A stretch of 45,694 nucleotides of DNA from contig NZ_NIVS01000052.1 of the NCBI RefSeq assembly GCF_002205165.1, forward strand, positions 1-45,694. Reading direction: 5' to 3'. Every line of letters starts with the position of its first letter. Within the stretch, counting starts at the first letter, position 1. This document shows positions 35,792-43,975 of this stretch, in pieces. The stretch is from Stenotrophomonas maltophilia (GTDB lineage Bacteria; Pseudomonadota; Gammaproteobacteria; Xanthomonadales; Xanthomonadaceae). Under the pieces are notes generated by a model, which was not told the origin of the DNA, made no database searches, and saw nothing but the letters and a program-made list of their open reading frames with translations. The translations under genes and the position numbers were made by a program.

Positions 35792-36751
35792 ATGCAAGAA
35801 CACCCCAACCTGCTGGTATTTTCCGGCAACGCCAACAAGCGCCTTGCGCAGAGCATCTGCAAGGAACTGGGGGTGCGGCCTGGCAAGGCATTGGTGTCGC
35901 GCTTCTCCGATGGTGAAGTGCAGGTCGAGATCGAGGAGAACGTCCGTAAGCAGGACGTGTTCGTGATCCAGCCGACCTGTGCGCCCAGCGCAGAGAACCT
36001 GATGGAACTGCTGGTCCTGATCGATGCGCTCAAGCGCGCTTCGGTCAACAGTGTCACCGCCGTGGTGCCGTATTTCGGCTACTCGCGCCAGGATCGCCGC
36101 ATGCGCTCCTCGCGCGTGCCGATCACTGCCAAGGTGGCCGCAAAGATGTTCAGCGCTGTCGGGGCTGACCGGGTCCTGACGGTGGATCTGCATGCCGATC
36201 AGATCCAGGGCTTCTTCGACATGCCGGTGGACAACGTATACGCCTCGCCGCTGCTGCTCGCTGATATCTGGCGCGCCTACGGCACGGAAAACCTGATCGT
36301 GGTGTCCCCGGACGTGGGCGGTGTGGTGCGTGCGCGCGCCGTCGCCAAGCGCCTGGACGATGCCGATCTGGCGATCATCGACAAGCGCCGCCCGCGCGCC
36401 AACGTCTCCACCGTGATGAACATCATCGGTGACGTCGAAGGCAAGACCTGCGTGATGGTCGATGACATCGTCGATACCGCCGGCACCCTGTGTGCGGCGG
36501 CTGCGGCCCTGAAGGCGCGTGGCGCCCTCAAGGTTGCCGCGTACTGCACCCACGCCGTGCTCTCGGGCCCGGCGGTGGACAACATCAACAACTCCCAGCT
36601 CGATGAGCTGGTGGTGACCGACACCATCCCGCTGCGTGAAGAGGCGCGGGTGTGCAGCAAGATCCGCCAGCTCAGCGTGGCGGAAATGCTGGCCGAGACG
36701 ATGCGCCGCATCGCCTTCGGTGAGTCGGTCAGCTCGCTGTACGTGGATTGA
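35792..36751 (+). CDS. prs: Ribose-phosphate pyrophosphokinase
   Basis: The 319-residue enzyme makes PRPP from ribose 5-phosphate and ATP. Visible motifs: [25 protein letters not shown] (flexible ATP loop), [11 protein letters not shown] and the PRPP-binding [12 protein letters not shown]. The start at ATG 35792 gives [15 protein letters not shown], the family start; ATG 35789 immediately precedes it. No strong ribosome-binding site was seen. Confidence 0.97.
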   Translation: MQEHPNLLVFSGNANKRLAQSICKELGVRPGKALVSRFSDGEVQVEIEENVRKQDVFVIQPTCAPSAENLMELLVLIDALKRASVNSVTAVVPYFGYSRQDRRMRSSRVPITAKVAAKMFSAVGADRVLTVDLHADQIQGFFDMPVDNVYASPLLLADIWRAYGTENLIVVSPDVGGVVRARAVAKRLDDADLAIIDKRRPRANVSTVMNIIGDVEGKTCVMVDDIVDTAGTLCAAAAALKARGALKVAAYCTHAVLSGPAVDNINNSQLDELVVTDTIPLREEARVCSKIRQLSVAEMLAETMRRIAFGESVSSLYVD

Positions 36752-36759
36752 TTTTTCCG

Positions 36760-36785
36760 CCCACCGGCAACGGTGGGTGGTTTCC
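36760..36785 (+). terminator. Hairpin between prs and rplY
   Basis: CCCACCG-GCAA-CGGTGGG forms a seven-base-pair stem with a stable tetraloop, 9 nt after the prs stop. The tail TGGTTTCCC is weak, so partial termination is likely. rplY starts 86 nt beyond the stem. Confidence 0.5.
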
Positions 36786-36862
36786 CGGGGAGATCTGGTC
36801 GCGGATCTTCCCTCATCGCTTCGCCATCATGGCGCGGCAAACAACGAAGGTAGTAAATCAGC

Positions 36863-37477
36863 ATGGCCAAGAATCATGAAATCAAGGTCGTCCAGCGCGA
36901 ACTGCAAGGCAAGGGTGCGAGCCGCCGCCTGCGTGGCGCTGGCCAGATCCCGGCGATCATCTACGGCGGCGACGTCGAGCCGAGCGTCATCCAGCTCAAC
37001 CACAACGAAATCTGGCTGGCCCAGCAGAACGAGTGGTTCTACTCGTCCATCCTGGACCTGAACCTGGACGGGCAGATCACCAAGGTGCTGCTGCGTGACA
37101 TGCAGCGCCACCCGTTCAAGCAGCTGATCCTGCACCTGGATTTCCTGCGCGTGAACGAGAACGAAGCGCTGACCGCCAGCGTCCCGCTGCACTTCATCAA
37201 TGAAGACACCTCGGCCGCCGGCAAGGCTGCCGACGTCGTGGTCACCCACGAATTGAAGGAAGTGACCATCACCTGCCTGCCGAAGGACCTGCCGGAATCG
37301 ATCGACGTCGATCTGGCCGACCTGAAGGCCGGCGATGTGATCTACCTGTCGGACATCAAGCTGCCGAAGGGCGTCGAGATCCCGGCCCTGGCCCAGGGCA
37401 AGGACCATGACGACGCGATCGTCACCGCCAAGCTCGGCAAGGAAGATGCTGCCGACGAAGCGCCGGCCGCAGAGTAA
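36863..37477 (+). CDS. rplY: 50S ribosomal protein L25/Ctc
   Basis: The 204-residue protein has the 5S-rRNA-binding L25 domain (IKVVQRELQGKGASRRLRGA to about residue 95) and a C-terminal TL5/Ctc beta domain (about 100-190) followed by an acidic alanine-rich tail. This is the long Ctc form. It lies between prs and pth, the usual order, and is followed by a strong terminator. Confidence 0.96.
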   Translation: MAKNHEIKVVQRELQGKGASRRLRGAGQIPAIIYGGDVEPSVIQLNHNEIWLAQQNEWFYSSILDLNLDGQITKVLLRDMQRHPFKQLILHLDFLRVNENEALTASVPLHFINEDTSAAGKAADVVVTHELKEVTITCLPKDLPESIDVDLADLKAGDVIYLSDIKLPKGVEIPALAQGKDHDDAIVTAKLGKEDAADEAPAAE

Positions 37478-37484
37478 GTGATTG

Positions 37485-37518
37485 CGGCGCCTGTCCTTCG
37501 GGGCAGGCGCCGTTTCTG
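37485..37518 (+). terminator. Strong terminator after rplY (C-UUCG-G loop)
   Basis: A twelve-base-pair stem (CGGCGCCTGTCC against GGGCAGGCGCCG, one G-U) closes a TTCG tetraloop of the extra-stable C(UUCG)G type and runs into TTTCTGT, 8 nt after the rplY stop. Confidence 0.9.
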
Positions 37519-37557
37519 TATGTACCGGCACAGCGCGGGTACCGACGAAGAAGAGTG

Positions 37558-38136
37558 ATGACAGGATTGCGATTGATCGTTGGTCTGGGCAACCCCGGAC
37601 CCGAGCACGCCCAGACCCGGCACAATGCCGGGTTTCGTTTCATTGACGCCCTGGTGGAACAGGCCGGCGCGCGCTGGAGCGTGGACAGCAAATTGTTCGG
37701 CGAGACCGCCAAGGTTGATATCGCTGGCCAGCCGGTGTGGCTGCTCAAGCCCGCCACCTTCATGAACCTCAGTGGCAAATCGGTCACCGCGGCGCAGCGT
37801 TTCTGGAAGATCGAACCGGAAGAAACCCTGCTGGCGCATGACGAGCTCGACCTGCCGCCCGGTGTGGCACGGCTCAAGTTCGACGGTGGCCACGGCGGCC
37901 AGAATGGCCTGCGCGACACCATCCGTCTGCTCGGCCATGGCAGGTTCCACCGCCTGCGCATCGGCATCGGCCATCCCGGCCACAAGGACCGCGTGGTCCC
38001 GTGGGTGCTGGGGCGCGCCAGCAAGGAGGATGATGTGCTGATCGGTCATGCCGTCAACGATGCGATCGATGTCCTGCCGCTGGCAGTGAAGGGCGATTTC
38101 AGCGAAGCGATGAAGCGGCTGCACACCCCCAAGTAG
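37558..38136 (+). CDS. pth: Peptidyl-tRNA hydrolase
   Basis: The 192-residue enzyme releases tRNA from stalled peptidyl-tRNA. It has LIVGLGNPGPEHAQTRHNAGF with the catalytic histidine in TRHNAG, KPATFMNLSGKSV, LAHDELDLPPG and GGHGGQNGLRD. ATG at 37558 is preceded by a GTG in frame; GAAGAAG upstream serves as ribosome-binding site. The TAG stop (38134-38136) is part of the GTAG head of a REP element. Confidence 0.97.
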   Translation: MTGLRLIVGLGNPGPEHAQTRHNAGFRFIDALVEQAGARWSVDSKLFGETAKVDIAGQPVWLLKPATFMNLSGKSVTAAQRFWKIEPEETLLAHDELDLPPGVARLKFDGGHGGQNGLRDTIRLLGHGRFHRLRIGIGHPGHKDRVVPWVLGRASKEDDVLIGHAVNDAIDVLPLAVKGDFSEAMKRLHTPK

Positions 38137-38157
38137 GTACCGACCGTTGGTCGGTAC
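38133..38157 (+). repeat. REP/SMAG-like hairpin overlapping the pth stop codon
   Basis: A GTAG head (38133-38136) and a perfect nine-base-pair stem: GTACCGACC, loop GTT, GGTCGGTAC (38149-38157). The TAG of the head is the pth stop codon. Confidence 0.85.
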
Positions 38158-38230
38158 GGAGAATGATTGGTAAAACGGCGAACACACCGCGCCTTTTTTC
38201 CAATCACTTTCACCCCAGAGGTTGTCAAAG

Positions 38231-39322
38231 ATGGGTATCAAATGCGGCATCGTCGGTCTGCCCAACGTCGGCAAATCGACCCTGTTCAATGCGCTGACCA
38301 AGGCGGGCATCGCGGCGGCCAACTTCCCGTTCTGCACGATCGAACCGAACGTCGGCATCGTGCCGGTGCCGGATCCGCGCCTGAACGAGCTGGCCGCGAT
38401 CATCAACCCGCAGAAGGTCATCCCGACCGCGGTCGAGTTCGTCGACATCGCCGGCCTCGTTGCCGGCGCCGCCAGTGGTGAAGGCCTGGGCAACAAGTTC
38501 CTGGCCCACATCCGCGAAGTGGATGCGATCACCCACGTGGTGCGCTGCTTCGAGAACGCCGACGTCATCCACGTCAACAACAAGGTCGACCCGCTGTCGG
38601 ATATCGACACCATCGATACCGAGCTGGCCCTGGCCGACCTGGACAGCGTCGAGAAGGCGCTGAACCGCGCCGAGCGCGCTGCCAAGGGCGGTGACAAGGA
38701 AGCCGCGGCCCGCAAGCCGGTGCTGGCCAAGCTGCAGGCCGCGCTGGCCGACGGCAAGGCGGGGCGTACCGCCGGCCTGGACGAGGAAGAGAAGGCACTG
38801 GTCCGCGACCTGTTCCTGCTGACCCTCAAGCCGGTGATGTACATCGCCAACGTGCTGGAAGACGGCTTCGAGAACAACCCGCACCTGGATGCCGTGCGTG
38901 CCCGTGCCGCCGAAGAAGGCGCGCAGGTGGTGCCGGTCTCGGCGGCGATCGAGGAAGAGCTGTCCCAGCTCGACGACGAAGACCGCGATACGTTCCTGGC
39001 CGACCTCGGCCTGTCCGAGCCGGGCTTGAACCGCGTCATCTACGCCGCGTACCAGCTGCTGGGTCTGCAGACCTATTTCACTGCGGGTGTGAAGGAAGTC
39101 CGCGCATGGACCGTGCGCAAGGGCGCCACCGCCCCGCAGGCCGCCGCCGTGATCCACACCGACTTCGAGAAGGGCTTCATCCGCGCCGAAACCATCGCCT
39201 ATGACGACTTCATCAAGTACAAGGGCGAAGCTGGCGCGAAGGAAGCCGGTCGTCTGCGCCTGGAAGGCAAGGAATACCGCGTCCAGGAAGGCGACATCCT
39301 GCACTTCCGCTTCAACGTCTGA
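38231..39322 (+). CDS. ychF: Redox-regulated ATPase YchF (Obg family)
   Basis: The 363-residue P-loop protein starts [20 protein letters not shown] (G1 at 9-17). It continues with [18 protein letters not shown] (switch region), [17 protein letters not shown], a coiled-coil insertion ([19 protein letters not shown]) and a C-terminal TGS domain ([17 protein letters not shown] to [10 protein letters not shown]). The family prefers ATP over GTP and binds ribosomes. An in-frame TTG at 38222 is rejected in favour of the ATG. A strong terminator follows. Confidence 0.98.
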   Translation: MGIKCGIVGLPNVGKSTLFNALTKAGIAAANFPFCTIEPNVGIVPVPDPRLNELAAIINPQKVIPTAVEFVDIAGLVAGAASGEGLGNKFLAHIREVDAITHVVRCFENADVIHVNNKVDPLSDIDTIDTELALADLDSVEKALNRAERAAKGGDKEAAARKPVLAKLQAALADGKAGRTAGLDEEEKALVRDLFLLTLKPVMYIANVLEDGFENNPHLDAVRARAAEEGAQVVPVSAAIEEELSQLDDEDRDTFLADLGLSEPGLNRVIYAAYQLLGLQTYFTAGVKEVRAWTVRKGATAPQAAAVIHTDFEKGFIRAETIAYDDFIKYKGEAGAKEAGRLRLEGKEYRVQEGDILHFRFNV

Positions 39323-39345
39323 GTTCTTCGCACGTTGATGCCCGC

Positions 39346-39380
39346 AACGCCCCGCCTCGCGCGGGGCGTTTGCGTTTCTG
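39346..39380 (+). terminator. Rho-independent terminator after ychF
   Basis: AACGCCCCGC (39346-39355) and GCGGGGCGTT (39361-39370) form a ten-base-pair stem with a CTCGC loop, followed by TGCGTTTCTG, 23 nt after the stop codon. Confidence 0.85.
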
Positions 39381-39409
39381 GCGCGAGTGATCCGCGCCTT
39401 TGGATAGGC

Positions 39410-39510
39410 TGGACAAAAAATGACCAGGTCTCGAATCGCTTGCCTGGTATGCCTCCGCCTCACTTGTCCACAACAAACTCCCACGCCTCTCCACGCACCA
39501 TGTGGAAAAC
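39410..39510 (+). repeat. 101-bp repeat, unit 1
   Basis: Starts TGGACAAAAAATGACC and ends ATGTGGAAAAC. TTGTCCACA is at unit positions 55-63 and TTTTCCACA, on the other strand, at 92-100; both differ from the DnaA box TTATCCACA at one base. Hand alignment to unit 2 gives about 69 of 101 identities with no gaps. Confidence 0.8.
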
Positions 39511-39519
39511 CCGCGCACG

Positions 39520-39544
39520 GTAGTGCAGGCCGCTGGCCGGCACC
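39520..39544 (+). repeat. REP/SMAG-like hairpin between repeat units 1 and 2
   Basis: GTAGTGCAGGCC-GCT-GGCCGGCAC: GTAG head and a stem with one mismatch, related to the pair at 19090-19183. Confidence 0.75.
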
Positions 39545-39569
39545 CTGGCGCACCCGCCGCGCAGCGACG

Positions 39570-39670
39570 TGGACAATTTATGACCACCGCTGGAAACCGT
39601 TGCCGTGCATCGCTCACACAGGGTTGTCCACAGCAAACCCCCATCGCTTTCCACGGAGTGTGTGGAAAAC
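39570..39670 (+). repeat. 101-bp repeat, unit 2
   Basis: Starts TGGACAATTTATGACC and ends GTGTGGAAAAC. TTGTCCACA and the opposite-strand TTTTCCACA are at the same offsets as in unit 1. TTTCCAC-N7-GTGGAAA forms a short dyad near the end. Confidence 0.8.
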
Positions 39671-39683
39671 CGCGGTTGCCGCA

Positions 39684-39784
39684 TGGATAAAAAACAGCCA
39701 TGCCATGAAGGCGTTGTGCTGCATGGCTTGCATGCACTTGTCCACAGAAAGCCCCCATGGCTTTCCACGTGCAGTGTGGAAAAC
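39684..39784 (+). repeat. 101-bp repeat, unit 3
   Basis: Starts TGGATAAAAAACAGCC and ends GTGTGGAAAAC, with the same 9-mers at the same offsets. Hand alignment to unit 2 gives about 69 of 101 identities with no gaps. It also has GCCATGC/GCATGGC inverted arms in its first half. Only 13 bases separate it from unit 2. Confidence 0.8.
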
Positions 39785-39896
39785 AAGGAGGCACATCCGG
39801 AGCGTGTGTGAAGCGTGCCTGCGCCCGGCGCTACCCGTACCTGCGGTGGGCTTTCTGCCGCTGGCGATGAACCGTCAAGAGGTCAGCCGGTACCCC

Positions 39897-39924
39897 AAAA
39901 AAAGACGGAGGCCATGCCTCCGTC
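39897..39924 (-). terminator. Terminator after the TonB-dependent receptor gene
   Basis: On the minus strand GACGGAGGC-ATG-GCCTCCGTC is a perfect nine-base-pair stem followed by seven Ts. It starts 32 nt after the receptor stop codon. Confidence 0.95.
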
Positions 39925-39956
39925 CTTGATCCCGCTCTGTTCCTGGAAACGGCGCC

Positions 39957-42704
39957 TTAGAGCGCCGTACCCCCAAACTTGTGCGTGTACTGCAGGTTGA
40001 TCGTGCGGCCCACCGTATCGAACCAGGACACGTCGTAGTACGGATACGGCGTATACGTCGCATCCTTCGGCGGCATCTTGTTGGCGATGTTGACCACCGA
40101 CAGCGACAGGCGCGAATGCTCATCGAAGCGGTACTGCAGCGAAACGTTGTAGCGGTAGGTCGCGCCGATCCATGGGCTGTCGCCGCTGTCCGGATCGAAA
40201 CTCTGGTCGTAGCTGTCGTAGGTCGGCAGCCTGCCCAGGCGTGAGCCGTACAGCGTGGCCGACCACGCTGCGTTCTCCCAGGTCACGCTCGCACTGGTCT
40301 TGGTGCGGGGAATGTCGAAACCACTGTTGATGGCGAACTGGTCCTCGACCACATCGCCCTCAAACTGCTGGAAATCGTGCGTCTTCACCCAGGTGTGGTT
40401 GCCGCTGAGAATGAAATCGCCGATCCCGGTGCTCAGGCGGTAGCGCAGGCCCACGTCGATCCCGCGGGTGGTTTCGCGCGCGATGTTGACCGGGCTGACG
40501 TGCACGCCGTACAGGCGGCCATCGCTGGTGCGGGTGACCCGGCCTATCGCATCCACGCAGGTGGGTGAGGCCGCGTCCGCGCCGCCCAGGCGGCACGCTG
40601 CCTCATCGCGCAGGATCGTGCTCACGTCCATGTCCTGCACCTGGTCGCGCATGTCGATGTCGAACCAGTCCACCGACAGGTCCAGCCCCACCGCCGGCGA
40701 CCACACGAAGCCAGCGCTCCACGAGGTGCTGGTTTCCGGATCCAGCTTGCGGTTGCCCTCGCGCGTGCGGATCAGGTTCTCTTCGTAATCCGAGCAGTCA
40801 TCGCCGCCGTCCACCGCGCAGGTGTAGTAGTCGTTGGCACTGGTTTCATCGTTGCCCGGGCCGGCGTACACGTAATGCAGGTCCGGCGCGCGGAACGCGG
40901 TGCCGTAGGAGCCGCGCACCAGCAGCGTGTCGATCGGGCGCCACTCCAGGCCGCCGCTCCAGGTCGCTTTGCCGATGGTGTTGCCGGAATAGCGGTACTG
41001 GTCGAAACGACCGGCCACGCTCACGTTGAATGTGTCATGCAGCGGCAGGCGCAGCTCAGCCGCGGTCGCCCAGCGGTTGCGGCTGCCGTGACCGTCCGAA
41101 TCCTTCCAGCTGTAGTAGTAGTACTGCGTCGCCAGCGCGTCGGGATTGAGCGCGTAGGACTGATTGCCGAACTCGGCCGTCGCCGCGAAGCCGGCCTTGC
41201 CGCCCGGCAGCTCGAACAGCTCGCCGTTGGTCAGGGTCAGCGCGGCGGTATCGGTACGCGACTTCGGGGTGTAGGTGGTACGTGCGGCGATCGAATCGTA
41301 CTCGCTGCGGCTCAGTGGCCGGTACAGGCGCGCCGGGTCGGCGTTGAACACCGGGAACACGTTGTCGTCGTCATCGGTGTACTCGCCCAGCTGCTCGCCC
41401 AGGAACAGGGCGTTGGCCTTGGCGGCGATGATCTGCGGCCAGCGGATGCTGGACTGGTACTGTGAATGGCTCAGCGAGGCCTCGTATTCCCAGTCTGCAC
41501 CGAGGGCGCCCTTGAAGCCGGTGGTCACGCTGAAGGTCTTCTGCGTGCTGCGTACCATGCCGTTGTTCAGCCCGCCCATTTCCTCGGGCGAGAACTGGCG
41601 CTGCCAGAACTCCACCTGGTCGGTGGCCTGGTTGTAGAAGTAGCCGTCTTCGTTGCCGTCGGCGGCCATGCGGCCCCACTGGGTGACGTCGCGCATCAGC
41701 GCCAGGTCGTGGTAGCCCATCTGCACGTCAGCAAACCATTCCGCGCCATTGTCGAAGGCGTAGCGCACCGAGGCATAGCCGTTGGCACCGCGGCGCTTGC
41801 TCAGGATCGTGCCGTAGCCGATCGAGCGGTCGCTGCCGCAATAGAAGCCATAGCGCGCCCGTTCGGCGTACTGGGTGCTGCCGTTGTTCTGGCCGGCCAG
41901 CGCATCGCAGGTGGCCTGGCCCGGATCGAGGTAGTCGTCGTTGTAGTCGGTGCGCAGGTAGGCGCGACGCGCGGCGCGGGCGCTCTCGGTCGGCGCGTCC
42001 AGGGTGGAATCCTGCTGGCTGCGCTCATATGCCCACAACGGCGTCTGCGACTGCAGTTCCAGGCTGTAGACCGCGCTGAAACGGCCAGCATCGAAACCGC
42101 TGGCGATGCTCATGTCGAAGGACTCACCGCCGCCTTCGCTGGTGGTGCCCATGCGCATGTCGATGGTGGTGCCATCCACCTGCTTCTTCAAGATGAAGTT
42201 GACCACGCCGGCGATCGCGTCAGAGCCGTAGATCGCCGAGGCGCTGCCGGTCAGCACTTCGATGCGCTCGATCATCCCGATCGGAATGTTGGAGACATCG
42301 GTGAAGTTGCTGCGGCCCTGGAAGGGCATCGGGAAATCGGCGATGCGGCGGCCATTGACCAGCACCAGGGTGTGGTTGGGGCCTAGGCCGCGCAGGTCGA
42401 CCTGCTGCGCGCCGGGGGAAAAGTCGGCGCCGCTGGAGGACTGCTGGCTCTGGGTCTCACCGCCGTTCTGGGTCATCGAGCGCAGCACGTCCGGCACGCT
42501 GGTGAAGCCGCTGGCCTGGATCTGCTCGGCGGTGATGACGGTGACCGGGGCCGGGCCCTCCACCTGCGCGCGCGGAATGCGCGAGCCGGTGACCTGCACC
42601 GTATCCAGTTGCTGCACCCCGGGGGCGGGCGTCTGGGCGCCCGCGGCTGCGGCCACACCCATCAACGCCAGCTGGATCGACCACGCCATCGCCTGTTTAC
42701 GCAT
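39957..42704 (-). CDS. TonB-dependent outer membrane receptor
   Basis: The 915-residue receptor has a signal peptide (about 1-24, ending AAAAGAQ), a short linker with the possible TonB box LDTVQVTG (33-40), a plug (about 48-170: PVTVITAEQIQASGF, VDLRGLGPNHTLVLVNGRR, IERIEVLTGSASAIYGSDAIAGVVNFI) and a beta barrel ending INLQYTHKFGGTAL. The VQVTGSRIPR and SAIYGSDAIAGVVN style is common in Xanthomonad receptors for peptides and sugars. The start at 42704 gives a proper signal peptide. It is divergent from a cyanophycinase and an isoaspartyl peptidase, so it may import their products or oligomers (inference). Confidence 0.93.
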   Translation of the reverse strand: MRKQAMAWSIQLALMGVAAAAGAQTPAPGVQQLDTVQVTGSRIPRAQVEGPAPVTVITAEQIQASGFTSVPDVLRSMTQNGGETQSQQSSSGADFSPGAQQVDLRGLGPNHTLVLVNGRRIADFPMPFQGRSNFTDVSNIPIGMIERIEVLTGSASAIYGSDAIAGVVNFILKKQVDGTTIDMRMGTTSEGGGESFDMSIASGFDAGRFSAVYSLELQSQTPLWAYERSQQDSTLDAPTESARAARRAYLRTDYNDDYLDPGQATCDALAGQNNGSTQYAERARYGFYCGSDRSIGYGTILSKRRGANGYASVRYAFDNGAEWFADVQMGYHDLALMRDVTQWGRMAADGNEDGYFYNQATDQVEFWQRQFSPEEMGGLNNGMVRSTQKTFSVTTGFKGALGADWEYEASLSHSQYQSSIRWPQIIAAKANALFLGEQLGEYTDDDDNVFPVFNADPARLYRPLSRSEYDSIAARTTYTPKSRTDTAALTLTNGELFELPGGKAGFAATAEFGNQSYALNPDALATQYYYYSWKDSDGHGSRNRWATAAELRLPLHDTFNVSVAGRFDQYRYSGNTIGKATWSGGLEWRPIDTLLVRGSYGTAFRAPDLHYVYAGPGNDETSANDYYTCAVDGGDDCSDYEENLIRTREGNRKLDPETSTSWSAGFVWSPAVGLDLSVDWFDIDMRDQVQDMDVSTILRDEAACRLGGADAASPTCVDAIGRVTRTSDGRLYGVHVSPVNIARETTRGIDVGLRYRLSTGIGDFILSGNHTWVKTHDFQQFEGDVVEDQFAINSGFDIPRTKTSASVTWENAAWSATLYGSRLGRLPTYDSYDQSFDPDSGDSPWIGATYRYNVSLQYRFDEHSRLSLSVVNIANKMPPKDATYTPYPYYDVSWFDTVGRTINLQYTHKFGGTAL

Positions 42705-42810
42705 GAGAATTCTCGAGAAGAAAGTGTCGGCCTCGAGGGAGGCCTGTCCCCCATTCACATTTCGCGAATGGACGGCGCGCATTTAACGCCTTTTTTACGG
42801 GGTTGACCAC

Positions 42811-42846
42811 TGCCAATTTCTCTGGCAAAGAGTGAAAGCGCTTAGA
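42811..42846. promoter_or_regulatory. Two operator-like dyads between the receptor and cyanophycinase genes
   Basis: TGCCA-N7-TGGCA (42811-42827) is followed 5 nt later by TGAAAGCGCTTAGA (42833-42846), which holds the palindrome AAGCGCTT and resembles LacI-family/CRE operators. Both sit in the 168-nt divergent region, so one repressor could control both directions. No regulator gene is adjacent. Confidence 0.45.
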
Positions 42847-42872
42847 CGCCCGTTTTATTCAGGGAGGTCAAC

Positions 42873-43886
42873 GTGCACAAGGGTTTCCGGCCGGTCCCAT
42901 GCCTGCTGTGGCTGCTGCTTGCGGCCCTCTCGCTCCCCCTCCATGCCCAGAATCCGCGCAGTCTGCAGGACCAGGGTTACCGCTATTACGAGGTTGGCGC
43001 CCTGGACGCGCCACGGGCCGCCCGCACCGAGCCGGCAATGATGCTGATGGGCGGCGGCGAGTGGGTGCCGGCCGCCTTCCAATGGTGGCTGGCGCGCGCC
43101 GGCCATGGCCGGGTGGTGATCCTGCGCGCCTCCGGTGCCGATGAGCTGCAGAACCGCCTGTATCGGGAGATCGGCGGGGCCGCGTCGGTACAGACCCTGG
43201 TGTTCAACAGCCGGCGCGCGGCCGACGACCCGGCGGTGCTGGGGGTGATCGCCGCAGCCGATGCCATCTTCATCGCCGGCGGCGACCAGTCACGCTACAT
43301 CCGTTTCTGGAAGGGCACGGCGGTGAACGAAGCGCTCAATGCGCACGTCCGTGCCGGCCGGCCGATCGCTGGCACCAGTGCCGGGCTGGCCATCCTGGGG
43401 GGCTACAGCTATGGCGCCCTGGACGGCGGCAGCGTCACGTCCCGGCGCGCCCTGCGCGATCCGATGGGCAAGGCGGTCACTCTGGACAGCGATTTCCTGG
43501 CCATGCCGTACCTGGCCAACGTGGTCACCGATACCCATTTCGGCAAGCGCGACCGGCTCGGCCGCCTGATCGTATTCGTGGCCCGCGCGGCCCAGCGCAG
43601 CGGACAGCAGGACATGGTCGGCCTCGGCGTGGACGAAGACACCGCGCTGTGCGTGGAGGCCGACGGCACCGGCCAGGTGTTCAGCCGCGCTGGCGGCTAT
43701 GCCTGGCTGGTGATGCCCCAGCGCACCCCCGATCGCCTGCGCGGCGGCCAGCCGCTGGATTTCCGCGCCATTCCGGTCACCGGGGTGGGCGAGGGCAGCC
43801 GCCTGCATCTGGATGGGTTCCAGGTGGACGACGCGGCGTTCGAGATGACAGCCGACATCCGTAAAGGACGCCTGCAGCTGCGGTAG
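42873..43886 (+). CDS. Exported cyanophycinase (peptidase S51)
   Basis: The 337-residue protein has a signal peptide (CLLWLLLAALSLPLHA, cleavage near 25) and the S51 cyanophycinase fold: MMLMGGGEW (56-64), FIAGGDQSRY (133-142), the nucleophile S169 in GTSAG, and DTHFGKRDRLGRL (220-232) with the conserved histidine. Cyanophycinases cut the multi-L-arginyl-poly-aspartate polymer into beta-Asp-Arg dipeptides. The start is GTG at 42873 with a strong GGGAGGT. Export suggests use of external polymer. No cphA synthetase is in the window. Its TAG stop is the head of a REP-like hairpin. The isoaspartyl peptidase gene follows. Confidence 0.9.
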   Translation: MHKGFRPVPCLLWLLLAALSLPLHAQNPRSLQDQGYRYYEVGALDAPRAARTEPAMMLMGGGEWVPAAFQWWLARAGHGRVVILRASGADELQNRLYREIGGAASVQTLVFNSRRAADDPAVLGVIAAADAIFIAGGDQSRYIRFWKGTAVNEALNAHVRAGRPIAGTSAGLAILGGYSYGALDGGSVTSRRALRDPMGKAVTLDSDFLAMPYLANVVTDTHFGKRDRLGRLIVFVARAAQRSGQQDMVGLGVDEDTALCVEADGTGQVFSRAGGYAWLVMPQRTPDRLRGGQPLDFRAIPVTGVGEGSRLHLDGFQVDDAAFEMTADIRKGRLQLR

Positions 43887-43908
43887 CGCACGACCCTCGG
43901 CCGTGCGC
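43883..43908 (+). repeat. REP-like hairpin overlapping the cyanophycinase stop codon
   Basis: The GTAG head (43883-43886) leads into GCGCACGACC-CTC-GGCCGTGCGC, a ten-base stem with one A-C mismatch. The TAG of the head is the stop codon of the cyanophycinase gene. Confidence 0.65.
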
Positions 43909-43975
43909 GGCGGACTACCCACGGTGCGCCCGTGTCGCCATGATGGGGGCCTCGTCCGATCAGAGTGCGTTGCCC

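Larger units (their letters stand above)
39323..39956. other. Non-coding region with repeats between ychF and the TonB-dependent receptor
   Basis: About 630 bases without a supported gene between convergent genes. It holds the ychF terminator, three ungapped 101-bp repeats, one REP element and the receptor gene's terminator. Open frames here shift between repeat units and show no start signals, so I do not call a gene. Confidence 0.7.

Noticed and set aside
39410..39784. CRISPR array
   Set aside because: Only three units of 101 bp with unequal spacers (59 and 13 bp), only about two-thirds identity, and no cas genes.
39410..39784. Chromosomal replication origin
   Set aside because: DnaA-box-like 9-mers are present, but all are one base off the consensus, there is no clear AT-rich unwinding element, and no dnaA, dnaN, gyrB or rpmH lies nearby.
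39312..39794. 160-codon minus-strand frame through the 101-bp repeats, with repeated FPHxxWKAMG-like peptides
   Set aside because: The peptide repeats come from the DNA repeat; unit length is not a multiple of three and there is no ribosome-binding site or family match, so I do not call a gene.
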